The translations under genes were made by a program, and so were the position numbers. 64,000 nt of DNA. It comes from Hanleya hanleyi. Lineage: Eukaryota; Mollusca; Polyplacophora; Lepidopleurida; Hanleyidae. This document shows positions 29,553 to 40,654 of this stretch, piece after piece. The notes under the pieces are model-generated. The model searched no databases. It was not told the origin of the DNA and saw nothing but the letters and a program-made list of their open reading frames with translations. How positions within the stretch are numbered: position 1 is the first letter of the stretch; every line of letters starts with the position of its first letter. The stretch lies in contig JAVTVY010020387.1 in assembly GCA_036873755.1 (NCBI GenBank), positions 18,928 through 82,927 of the forward strand, in the 5' to 3' direction.

Positions 29553-29915
29553 CCTTTACCTGCTGCCACTGTATGGAGAAACTGGGGGTTCCCCACTTGC
29601 CATTTAACATGGGCAAATAGGTGGCGAGTCCAGTCCAGTCCTGTACAGTCCATTGATGCTTCGGAAGAGCAGATAAAGGCTATCTATTCTCATGGAGAGG
29701 GCCAGACATTGCCGGAGATGACCGAACATTATATTACCGGAGATTGCCGAAGATTGCCGAACATTCCAGATGATTCTCACGAAAACTCGCGTATTTGAAA
29801 TGTCGGGACTACTTTGCCGAGGCGTGTTCCCGGAACCGGAGCGACCGCAGCACCGCCGGAACCAACCGCATCACAGCGGAAGAATACATGTCACGTGACC
29901 GGAAGTGACGGAACT

Positions 29916-30226
29916 ACTTTTGACCTTTGACTTCTGTGACGTCATCTCATTGCATAAATGCGACCCCAGATACGCTTTATATACTACTTCGGCTTCCTGC
30001 GTCTGGACGCGTTCACGATCGGACTTTAGCAAGGACGGAATCTCAGTGCAAGGAGCAGCAGTTTGAACGATTCTTAACTTCCCTGATCCAACCTTCCGAT
30101 ATATTCTAAAGGATATATCTCAAGCCATCAGAAACAGCTGTGCTTTTGATCGGCAGTTACTCTCTAAATAAGTCCTGGTTTGCACTCCACACCTCCTCAA
30201 AACGTGTTGGTGCCACGACATGGTTC
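29916..30226. other. No gene seen; flank of the fold-back element
   Basis: Contains a CTTTATATACTAC TATA-like stretch near 29975 and no recognisable coding sequence. Confidence 0.4.
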
Positions 30227-30320
30227 TCCTGGCTAAAGTATCTGCGTTCCGGTTATTTCGTCCCAACCTATACTTCAAGGTGAAGACGAACGTGGCTAAT
30301 TCGGCAATAAAACTACCCAC
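30227..30320 (-). pseudogene. Retrotransposon RNase H fragment
   Basis: The minus strand reads ELATFVFTLKYRLGRNNRNA, resembling the conserved end of Ty3/Gypsy-type RNase H (KYRxGRxNxxADxLSR). Only about 30 codons are recognisable; the rest of the element is absent. Confidence 0.6.
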
Positions 30321-30479
30321 AAAATTATGTTTTATGATCGAAAAAAACCCTGCAAGTTATCTGCCCCTGATTTCAGCCAAATGACGTTTCTTCCGTCCCT
30401 CGAAGAGGGTACACGCCTTTGTGGTTCTTTTAGTTTAACTGACGATAATTCACACATGTTTGGATTTCTCCACTGCCCG

Positions 30480-30716
30480 GGGCCCTCGGTGGCCGAGTGG
30501 TCTAAGGCACTTCGCTCGTGACCGCTAGCCTCACACCGCTGAACCGGCACGGGTTCGAGCCCAGCTGGTCCATGTGTGAAAGTTTGTCAGTTACTTGCCG
30601 AAGGGCGGTGATTCTCTCCGGGTACTCCGGCTTCCTCCACCAACCAAACTGACTGTCACCATATGAGTGAAACAAACTTGAGTGTGACATTAAGCCAAAT
30701 TCCCTCCCTCCCTCCT
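30480..30716 (+). mobile_element. tRNA-derived SINE
   Basis: The head GGTGGCCGAGTGGTCTAAGG is a pol III A box of the tRNA-Leu/Ser type; the B box is ACGGGTTCGAGCCC. It is followed by a CGGTGATTCTCTCCGGGTACT body like the conserved central domain of mollusc SINEs as I recall them, and a tail ending in (CTCC)n. About 235 bp. Confidence 0.8.
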
Positions 30717-31383
30717 TCTCCACTGCCCTTGTTCACCATCACCACTTGCTCGACAATGTGGAACCTTCACCGTTATGTCGTCATTTGTACGTATCTCATG
30801 CTCCACACAGTTGCTGCAGCCAATGTCACCTTCAGATTTACTGAATAGTAGTACGGTAGCTACTTTAATTTGTGTAACTGCAGGTACATCAGCCCTAAAA
30901 TAATAAACAGATATATATCAAATATACCCAACGCTAAATCGGCAAGTATCAGTCACTTTGATCATTTAGTTCTACCCAGTATTGTCACGTGGCTCGTATT
31001 GGATACAAATAGTCACGTCTCTCACTTTATGCCAACTTTATCAAGTGACAAATTTTTCTTGTATAGTTTCCAAATAGATAATTTAGTTTTGCACAATCGG
31101 GAAACGAATCCGGAAATCTAATATCCCTGAGTAATTCTTGTATTTCTGTCTCGTATACTTTAGAGAATATATCATGTTTTTCATATTCAACATAACGACT
31201 ATCAAACATGAGCAGTGTGACTAGCGTCACAGGACCTACGAAGTACAGTAGGCATTAGGACTCGCGAACTGAACGCTTGGAAATCCCCACCCCCAGTTGA
31301 AATCCTGCCTATATATTAAGATGGGCACCGCCCAAGTCAGAATCGCCAGTGATGTTCATCAAAAATCACCAGAAATTTTCACC

Positions 31384-31450
31384 AAAAGTAGGTCAGCTCA
31401 GAACTTGTTGGTAACAGTCTCCTAATGCGCCTTCATTCCAAAATAAATAA
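31384..31450. repeat. Dispersed repeat, fragment 1
   Basis: AAAGTAGGTCAGCTCAGAAC followed by a TAACAGTC-CCTAATGC segment is shared with copies at about 32758-32930 and 42957-43130. Confidence 0.6.
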
Positions 31451-32757
31451 CGATCGCCGATTTAATTCTACAATTTTTTAATTAAAGGAAACAGATTGAA
31501 TAATATAGGTTCAGTAGATTTCAAGCTTTACGTGTGAAAATACATTTACATCTCTTTAATGGTTTTCAGTGCCCTTGTCCAGGATCAAAACAACTTTTTG
31601 AATCACATTATTTTCCCAACAATACAACAAATTTTTATATATAGTACTATAGTAGAAAGGTAGCATTTATGTAGTTTACGGTAATTCAACTCAAGACCAA
31701 CACCTTCTATGCACAAGATAATAATGATTCTATGTCATTCTCCTGAGCATAACCGGTTCAAAGACGAATAAATAGCGTCTCTACATCACATTGTTATATA
31801 GATATATGAGACAACACATTTTGGGCATCGGCAATCTGATGAATGTACTATTCCGGTTTTCTTGTTTCACATTATATTCTATGGCGGTTGATCGGTGATT
31901 TTCTTCATTGATAAACCTTAAACCACCTCAGCTTCGTTGTGTGAATCGGAATTGCATTGCTGTGACACACCAGCACACTCCGTGGCAGTGATTCTGTATC
32001 CCCTAATCAAGGAATCAAAATGGATCAAGATTTGAAATGACAAGAGAAATTTAGACATATTTTGTTTACACATGTAATTTTTTGTTCAAATTATATCCAA
32101 GTGTGATATATAGTCAATATTCAAGAGGTACAAAAAACCCCCAAAGTATGTCCTCATATTTTCACATCCATGCCAAGAAATACTGCATTGAAAAGGGTCC
32201 ATTTAGCCTACCCTGTTTTATCGCTCTAATCAGCAAATGGCGGGGTAATATTTCTGCTGTCAAAATTGTATTTCCCTCCAAAGTCTTAACCCTTGAATCC
32301 AAGTCACACACTCTCTGATGCAAAGTAATGATTGTCCTAACTATGCGATTAGGACATTATGAACATGTCTTTGGTCATAGTGTACATATCATAACTCACA
32401 TCAATGTTTTCTGCTATATTATTTCAATGATATGGTTTAGCAATTTAAGTTATGGAAACAGCGCTGATTGTTTGAGGGTATATGCAGTAGGCCTATGCTG
32501 TTGGGGAATTGTGGAATTGTGGAATTGTCCCAGATGCACGTTAAGATTAACCTCAGTAATAGGGCCATGTGGCATGTGGATCAATGACAGGGTATTTTTA
32601 GCCGTGGGTAATTTGACCTGAATTTGAAGCCTAGCTGGTGTGGTCAATGATGAAATGTTTGGATGTTAAATAGGATACACGTTAAAGGCTACAGTTTACA
32701 TATATATATAACAATATACTGAAGTGTTAATTATAAATCTAATTTTAGTCAGAATTA
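31451..32757. other. No gene seen; AT-rich noncoding DNA
   Basis: Short frames only. There is a small triplication of GGAATTGT near 32505. Confidence 0.4.
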
Positions 32758-32930
32758 TTTCAGATCAGAACTTGCTGGTAACAATGCCCTAATGCACGTT
32801 CATGCCAAAAATCAAGGTTCTAATGTCAACGGTTCTGCTTATTTTGCCGACGAAAGGATTCGGATGGACTCACTCACTCATTACCGGACAATTTGCGATC
32901 TGTAGCCTACTTCGTAGGAAAAAATCCTAA
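32758..32930. repeat. Dispersed repeat, copy 2
   Basis: Shares CATGCCAAAAATCAAGGTTC and GTCAACGGTTCTGCTTATTT with the copy near 43010. About 150 bp of close similarity. Confidence 0.7.
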
Positions 32931-33990
32931 TTTCATTTATATCATGAACAGTTGTATCACCGAGACACATTTTCCAGTGGTCACTTCAATGGACGTCATT
33001 ATGTGATATAGCGCAAATAAATATTTCTTTTGTTAAGATATTAGGATCAACCGGTAGCGGTACGTCAATCCTTGAGAGAAATAGATGATCGGTCAGGATG
33101 GGCACTAATATTTGTATATCAACCCCCTTTTATTTATCAGTTCTGACATCCCCGTTTTGTAACCTGGACGTGCATTTACCCAAATCCCCAATAAAGAGTA
33201 AAAGAAAATGCTATTTGAATCTTAATTCAACAATAGGCCCCTACCTTGTTCAGCTTGCTTCATCGTGTTCATGACATCAATAAACCCTGATCTATCTCTA
33301 GATCTAGATCGATATACTTCACTACTGTGCATACAAGGAGGTAGAAAGATCTCATGATTATATGTCTAGCTGTTAATTTGTACAATATCCTGCGTTCGGG
33401 CCGCTCTATCAAATCTACCCATGGTCATCCGACTCGGAATGGCTTGTCACATGAGGGGCGACAACTCTGGCGTGAAGAATTTTTCAGTCACATCAGGGGA
33501 GACAACTTCTGTGTAACCTACCCAACTTCGTTGGAGGCATCAGGCTCCTAAAATAATTTACACGTTCTGCAGTATTAACAAAATTGTACATCGCTGATTC
33601 CCTAATTGAGTTTAGACTTTCATCTTTCGACTACTGGAAGTAGTTTATTTCAAGCGCTACAAGATGACAAACTTCTTGTCAAACATTATCCGTCAAAATT
33701 TCAAGCTGTGCGCCCCACTACACACGAGGTCCTTATTGCGCTGTTTACTCTGCCTGCTGAAAGCAGTGCTCAGGCCCCGCAAATAGTCCCCCGGCGAGGC
33801 ATATTATCGAGCAGTGAATCGAAATAAAATTTGCAGCTGTATAGAACAAATACCATACTTGCCAGTGGTACCAACGGCTTTCTATTAATCGTTGCAACGA
33901 AGGCGAAAAAAAATCGAGAAATCTCTGGTCTTTGGCAGAGATTACGAGGGCTGGAACCGCTTACTATACATGCTCAAATGTAGGCCAATC
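32931..33990. other. No gene seen
   Basis: Noncoding by inspection; short frames near 33354-33551 and 33606-33827 have no motifs I recognise. Confidence 0.4.
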
Positions 33991-34330
33991 TCAGTAAACT
34001 CAGATATAATATCACGGAATATTATATCTGAATTCAGCCCTATATAAATCCCATGCGAATCTGAAACTACATTTGTTAGCCAATCAGATGGCTAGCTTGT
34101 TGAAATCACACTCACAGGAATTTCACACGATAGCACGTGGACTAATATATAAACATTATCGGGAAACAGTATCCAAATTATGGCATCATTTCCAGACAGA
34201 TCGGTGAAGATCAAAGAGTTTACTCCCGCCGAAAAGTCTGGCTTTGTTAGGGGCTAGAAAATTTAAAAAGATTGTGCCGCGCGAGATGTTAATCTCCGTG
34301 AAATAAACGTCAATCATTGTCAGGGAGAAA
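33990..34330. repeat. Dispersed repeat with palindrome, TATA and CCAAT motifs (copy 2)
   Basis: Here the palindrome is complete: GATATAATATCACGGAATATTATATC. It is followed by CTATATAAATCCC and CCAATCAGATGGCTAGC, then a GTCAATCATTGTCAG segment, paralleling copy 1 at 26.1 kb. Confidence 0.6.
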
Positions 34331-34599
34331 AGTCAGAAATGGTCGTGATTGGCTTATTATGGGATCTCGCAGAATATCGGAGAACATTTCGCACGAAGTT
34401 TTCATAGCGATACGTCTAGATGGTATTCTCCTGATTTACCATCTTGGTTTACCTAGATTGAGATGTAGGCTAGACGTAATGAGTTGTCACTTCTCAAGAT
34501 GAAAGTAGATTCCCTCAAGCGTTATATTTACCTCGAGCTTATCTCGAGCTTTATTTAATTCATCTACGGTACCCCGAGCTCTATAATCCTTGGAAGCAA

Positions 34600-37500
34600 T
34601 TTCCATACAAAGCGACAGCTTCTTCGTTGACAATGCATATGGAGAGGTTACTCCTCCTGCGGGATTGCCCTGGAAAACCCGAAATGTTTTCACCATGGGA
34701 GGACTGCGACTGGTTCAGCCTCTGTCATCTCATCGTGAAAAAGTACATCAAAACCTCCGATCATCTCACTTTCCTGTTAAGATGCCGCGACCTGGATATT
34801 ACCTCCTAAAAACGCATCCAATCAGCAGCTGCCCTTAAGATTATTTAACAAGCATCTAAACGCCTAGTCACCGAACGAATCCAGTACCATAGGAAGCCAA
34901 GCCATCTCTACAGGAAAGATCGTCGATCACCAAACCGAACTCCAGCCTACTTTACAATCCCAACTGTACCGAGACCTACGGCGAATCCAAACCCAGGACA
35001 TCTTTACGACACCATCAGGTCTATCAACAGAAAAATTATCGGCCCTGAAACAGCAAAGAAGCCCCCACCCAACCACCAAAACGCCAATAGCCATAATAAG
35101 CCAAGCAATAAAACATTTGCGAACCTCAGCAGCAATCCCTAACCAAAGACTTAAACTTGTACCAGCTCGCATCTCGTCTTCATAGCTATCATAGTTCTGC
35201 AACAGTTAGCACGTGGGGGGTGGGGCGCAACAAATTGACCAACTACGTACCTATTGCACAGATCCCACGGACAGCCTCTACACAACGAGAAAATCTTACT
35301 AAAATGGGAAGGCATGGTGATTCAGAAACTGAGGGACAAATCGATCACCATAATTGCAGCTGATAATGGACAAGCTACGGTTGTACTGGACAGAACCAAG
35401 TACAAGAATATGGTAAACCAGCTGCTGGAAGACACATACAAAGTATTGACTAAAGCCCTTCGAGCGCTCGTCAAGAACTGCGATCGAGACGACAAAGAAA
35501 TAGATATTCTGTATGACAGAATTGTAACATCTCTCTCACAGCCATGATAGCCCCCGTATACCCGAGGCACGGAGAATATCCATAAATTACAAGCGTCTGG
35601 TCCGTCATTCAATATTCAGCCGTCGTCCATTAACGAATAGCCGTGTCCATAATCCAAAGACCTATTCCATATTCCATATAACGACATTAGCACCATATTC
35701 AAAAAGACAATCATTGTACACATAAACATAGGCTAGTTTCCTGCAAGAGAGAAGCGGTCAACAGTTTTCAATGATGCCGGCAAGACATCATGATGTTCCA
35801 AAAATATCAAATCCGTATCGCTGATCAGTATTCTTAATCCATAATATTCGTTGTAAAGTCGTCATCGAAAGAATGATGTATCTCAGTCACGCTTTGATTG
35901 TGACTGTTCATATGAGTACCATGAAGATCTTGAAGTACATGGGTTCATACGGCCCCTAGCCCCGGGTTAAGCGGAATTAGACACAAGTTACGAAACGTAA
36001 CGCCATAGATCTTGCACGCTACGCTCGTATTTTGCTATCAGCATGCGATATGTATCGCCAAATTTGAGAAACTTTGAGTGGAGGCGCTTGGTGGTATAGC
36101 CCTGTTTTATAAGTTTCTGCCACAATATTTTGTGATGTTGATTAAAGTCGTCACATTTAACACAGGATCTACCAAATGTCACTAGGCGAGATATGTTAAT
36201 GCAATTTGCAGGTCCCACTGGAATATTACTGTCCAGAAAGGGATAGTTCCCAATCAAAGTTAGTTTGTTGGTATAGACTAAGAGCAGGGATACCATTATA
36301 ACACGGCCCTAACCCATCTGCTCATCTGGTAGCACGACTGGGAAAATCTACCAAATCTTTCACCAGGGACTCGAAAGAATTTTGTGGAAAAATTCGACCC
36401 AGATCCAACCCAGGCAAAATTGTCAGATACGGCGTGGTAGATCCAACATCCATGGAGCGCAAACCATGGACACTATAGGGAGAAGGGTGACAGAATCCCG
36501 ACCTACAATGAGAACCTCCCTAACCATTGACAGTGTCATATAACTGATGGATTCCTTCATCAGTACCAACTATTTCACATGGGAAGTCTATGAGCAGAAC
36601 CTGGGAATCAACGAAACCTACATGACTATGACGCTTATTGCATCAGCTTGGGCCTTCACTGAGGGTCCATATTGTAGCAGATTTATTTCTACCCATCCAT
36701 GATTTTGTGCAGAACAAAGCAGCCCAGACAAAAACAACTTCATGTCTGCGTTTCAAAAGAAATGATCAAAGAAAACTTGTGGTACGGATATGGACATTGT
36801 TTTTAAAACAGATGCCAGACCATTTTTGCCACTGCTGTCTTAGACTTTTCAAAACCACTAATGGGACGAATGAAACACTGCTACATTGTGTGAAATTGAC
36901 AAGGGCACTCAATTGAAATTGGAGCGATATGCAAGAGATCATATGCAAGTCAATGCTGATCCAAAGAGCGTAATAAATTAGAAGAAACCTCCCTCGTCAC
37001 AATCTTTATAACTCCTGTGTTGGCACCGAAAGGTTGATGATGTATTCAGAATAAAGATTTCCTGACCAAACACCTTGACCACCTGAATGACCCAGAGTGG
37101 AAAACCAACGAAAAGAAAACTCATGGAAGCCATCCAAATCAAACAACACACACCAGCAATCGACCAGGACCGTGGTTTCTTTGTTCCGAGTTCGTATGAC
37201 AGCCTCACCAACCTAGATGGATATTACCGCCGTGATCGCTAATTTTCTTACATTTAGACATTTATCTTTTATCATTTATGATGTCCTCTTACAGTGAATT
37301 GTAATTTAGCTCATAGTTTAACTTACGTCGTCACACACCATTGCTATATTATTAAGTATATTATCCCTTATTACCTATATCCCTTACAAGGCTATAGCTT
37401 GTGTGTGGGATTACAAGATCAACGATTATCTGCTCACTGCTTACATTAGAATAATTCTTACCTGGCATGTCTCAATTATTACCTTCAACGTTTTGGTACC

Positions 37501-37610
37501 TAGTTAGTTTGTTAGTAATATGTACACATATTCTCCCGCCTGTCGTTCTGTACATTAGCTTTGAGAAAGTTGGAAGTATCTCCAACAAAACGTCAGCACC
37601 AGAGCAATAA
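34600..37610 (+). pseudogene. Penelope-like retroelement remnant
   Basis: Three parts in order. At 34700-34920 there are N-terminal-like motifs (HLTFLLRCRDLD, then RIQYHR). At 35260-35545 a frame reads RDKSITIIAADNGQATVVLD, like the ADKG...VVMD start of Penelope RT. At 36300-36470 an RT segment follows (HLVARLGKSTKSF). Near 37150-37230 there is a C-terminal motif of the type P-x-I/N-R-D-x-G with a following Y-D-x-L. Stops and frameshifts break it throughout. A region at about 35650-36300 with dispersed-repeat similarity interrupts the RT. Confidence 0.6.
35740..36000. repeat. Dispersed repeat inserted in the Penelope remnant
   Basis: Contains GAGAAGCGGTCAACAGTTTT (compare 12022 and the complement of 1545), CAGTCACGCTTTGATTGTGA (complement of 1432) and CCCCGGGTTAAGCGG (compare 11392). 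The three shared segments identify one family with members at 1-1.65 kb, 11.4-12.1 kb and here. Confidence 0.55.
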
Positions 37611-37662
37611 AGGAAGTTATCCATAAAATAGACGCCGATTACTATATGCCTATCAAAGAGAT

Positions 37663-37705
37663 AGATAAACAGATAGATAAATAGATAGATAGATAGATAG
37701 ATAGG
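37663..37705. repeat. GATA tetranucleotide microsatellite
   Basis: About nine GATA/TAGA units, the last six perfect. Confidence 0.9.
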
Positions 37706-37930
37706 TCACTCGATCAATAATAGTTCACCTGTAATATCGGCGGGGCTCGTCGTTTTTCCAAATGTTGGTAGGGTCAATGACAGGGTTGTGTGTTGACGAT
37801 GTACGCTGCTGGGTGATGGCAAGACGTCTCGGGCGGCATGACAGGGAGCACGTGTCCACGGATAGGATTCGAGCATGTCGCGAACTTATCCAATTGTATA
37901 GCAACACAGAACGTTTCGGCTCTTGTCCAC

Positions 37931-40225
37931 TCACATTATGTTGTCTAACTCAGTGTAGCAAATCGCATTGATGGTTCTGGAAAGCGGTTTCCTAAAGTGG
38001 ATTGGAGCGATATGCAAGAGGTGGGAAAACCGCAAGTTGCCTTTCATGAAGAGGCTCAGTTGATGACTATTGTCTAAGGTCATGGTGAGGTTGAAGTACT
38101 CGTCACAGACGTTGTCCCCGACTGATGTGATTGTTTTTATTCTCGTTGATTCGACCAATTACCTTGTAGCGCCAGATGTAATTGAGTCATCCAAAATCTG
38201 GCTAAAACTGCTGCAACTTCTGCCTGTTCACATGCTGGGCCACAACATTGATGCCGACCTGTTAGAAGTAAAATGGGCTCTCTCTGTATGCTCCGTTGAA
38301 ACTGGTGTTCCTTACGAAGACCAGGATCAATCGCTTGAGTAGATCCATAGAAGTAAATTTTCTTGATATGCGATCAGATTTCATGAAGGAATGGAAATCA
38401 CATTGGTTTACATGCGTCAGATGAGGTTTTGGGACTGTTTTTCTCCAATGCTTTGATGTGATCCAACTGCATATTCGGTTTCAATTTGTGGACAAACAGG
38501 TTTGTATCTTGACTAAAAATCTCATAGCGGGTCGCTCGGGCAGTGCCAAGGTTCGGCAATGTTCGGAGTCGCATGCATCAGTTCAATGGGAACCTCAATC
38601 AAGAGATAGCAGTGCTGTAGTAACAGGTCCGCGTGTCGACACCCCATGGGGTCGACCGATCGCTGTGAAGTCCTACCTTGTTGTTTATCCGATCCGATGG
38701 TCTGGGTCATTGTTGGAGGAAGGGCGCGACGGTGAATGGATGAAGGCCATGTTTGATGTAACAGTCCACGTAGTTGCGCAGATCTCCCTGTTAAGACATC
38801 CGATGGATCATCACGAGAATTGGGTCAATCCCGTCTGTCAAAAAAGCAGTTGGTCAGATTCTTCGTGTTTGAATGTGGTAGGTCGTCTGGAGTCATTCCT
38901 GATATCGATAGCGGTAGTGCAGATGTCGGTCTCTTGGACTGGAAGATAGAGGATGAGGGTAAAGCTTTGAGCGATGGTATCTTTATTGACCTTTGAACAG
39001 AAAAACATGGCATTGATGATCCTGACAATATGCGTGTTGACCACGATCAAGTGGACTTTAGATTCCATACAAGCCTCTTCAGCTCCAGAATGGTATTGGT
39101 TCGCTGATCCGACTTAGCTTTACAACGTCAGTCCCAACAGCTGCTGCAACTTCAAGCAATCCCGCATAATCAACTGAAGGTAACGAATGACCTTCGACAA
39201 GTGACAGGCTACAGGTCTTGCCCCTCGAACATTACCTCAGGTCGCATGTGTGCCTTCTTCCACATTGTACCACGTATAAGATTTTCCGGTGTCTACCAGG
39301 CCGAAATTCCCATCACAGTGACGAAATGGGCTAAGGGTTTGTCCGCAAACAGTTCCGCCTAACTATTAATGAGCAGCTTGGTGCAAGACATGACGACCGA
39401 GCCTTCACCAACACTCTGTTTTAATAGTAGGTGGCCAGGCCTTGGGGGTCTGTGAGGTGTTTATGAGCATGTCAATGATCATGTAAGGTGTGATGTTACG
39501 GGAGGTGTCCTGGGCACTAGTGTCTTGCTACTGCATCCATGTCAAGCAATGAGTATTTCCCACCCATTCTTGTGGCTCGTGCAAGTATTTCAGCTTTTCC
39601 GCACAGACCAAGTTGGGTTGGGGATGTCCATACCAATCGAAGCATAAGACCATGCTTCCGTACTCGGCCCGATACCATGCTTAAGTTTTGGGTCCATGCC
39701 CCAACACTCTTATCATTTCCGCATGTACACATACTGGATCTCTGCCAGAAAGATCGAGGTCAGAGGTTCGTCGATAAGCAGCTATCATATCTATGGGATT
39801 GTCAAAATTTGCAGACAAATGGACTACATCAGGGATACACCTGTTTCGCCATCTCAGTCAGATGGCTGATGTCTCTTACATTTTGGGCGTTCAAACTGAT
39901 ATTGCAACTTTTTCTCTAAATAAATTCCACATGATGCTGAGCCAGATTGCTTTTGGTAAAGAGCTGAGTCACCCGGGCATTGTTTCATCGTCCGAAACCT
40001 TGTGAGTCCAGTTCCAAGTCGGTGATGGTGGGCAGCTCGTCAGAGGTCATATTCCACAAGGTCACGTCCACCGATGGCCAATAACATCAAAATGGGCAAT
40101 AGGGGGTGCAATCATGCTGGTAGCATGTTGGACAAGGTTGGAAGCAATGTGTTCTACCCGAAAACCCGTCAGGGCAGGTAAACTTGGTGAAGGCATGTTG
40201 CCAGCGGGACGAATAGTTGGAGTTT
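37931..40225 (-). pseudogene. Decayed Polinton structural-gene block, copy 1
   Basis: Minus-strand similarity follows the intact Polinton gene order: major capsid C-terminus (37931-38158: LTMTLDNSHQLSL, RTINAICYTELDNI), capsid fragments to about 38.65 kb, start of the small basic protein (38.7-38.8 kb), minor capsid C-terminus (38838-39068: SFTLILYLPVQETDI, TTAIDIRND) and N-terminus (39.2-39.4 kb), a scrap of the proline-rich gene, the small conserved protein (near 39.6 kb), then packaging ATPase (about 39.72-40.22 kb). Every gene is broken. No TIR, protease or integrase was identified. It derives from an older, different Polinton lineage. Confidence 0.75.
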
Positions 40226-40436
40226 TATCCTCTGTCATACTGGTTTGCTCTGGTAAAATCTAAGTGAATGGTGTCGGCAAAGTGGTGGTGCACTCAAAGG
40301 CCTCTAGGGGTGACCATTCGTGCGATTACTTCGCGAGGGGAAATACTAGCTTTTCTGTCACTTCCGCAACCTAAAATTTTCGATTGAACCACATTTCTCG
40401 GCTTTGTTCCGTGACCTACTCAGTGTGACAACGTAG

Positions 40437-40557
40437 TTCAGATTAGCGCGCTGTACGGTGGAGAGGCTAGATTAACTGGAATATAGGAGCAGATATGACG
40501 TTGCTCCTACATTCTGCTTAGCCTGGCTTCTCCACCGTGCAGCGAACTAATCTGGAA
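40437..40557. repeat. Palindromic MITE-like insert between the two remnants
   Basis: CAGATTAGCGCGCTGTACGG and its imperfect complement CCGTGCAGCGAACTAATCTG bracket about 80 bp that is itself largely complementary (GGAGCAGATATGACGTTGCTCC at the centre). It would fold into one long hairpin. Confidence 0.7.
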
Positions 40558-40654
40558 TACCTTCTCACACAGTGACGATCTAATTGCTACAATCACGCAT
40601 CATTTTGGAGACTGTGAAAACACTTCCGGCAATTGAATATTTCGATAGCTTACC

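Larger units (their letters stand above)
27097..29915. mobile_element. Fold-back element sharing the Polinton TIR satellite
   Basis: Arms of about 0.65-0.7 kb (27097-27840 and 29140-29915) are inverted copies starting AGTTCCGTCACTTCCGG and ending in its complement. The centre is a satellite of about 152 bp in one orientation. The outer part of the right arm continues into CTACTTTTGACC, a segment also found in the Polinton TIR near 12485. No genes are present. The six bases flanking the two ends do not match, so one end may be truncated. It looks like a non-autonomous relative of the Polinton made almost solely of terminal sequence. Confidence 0.7.

Noticed and set aside
37663..37705. CRISPR-like or regulatory array
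   Set aside because: It is a simple GATA microsatellite; no CRISPR is expected in animal nuclear DNA and none was seen.
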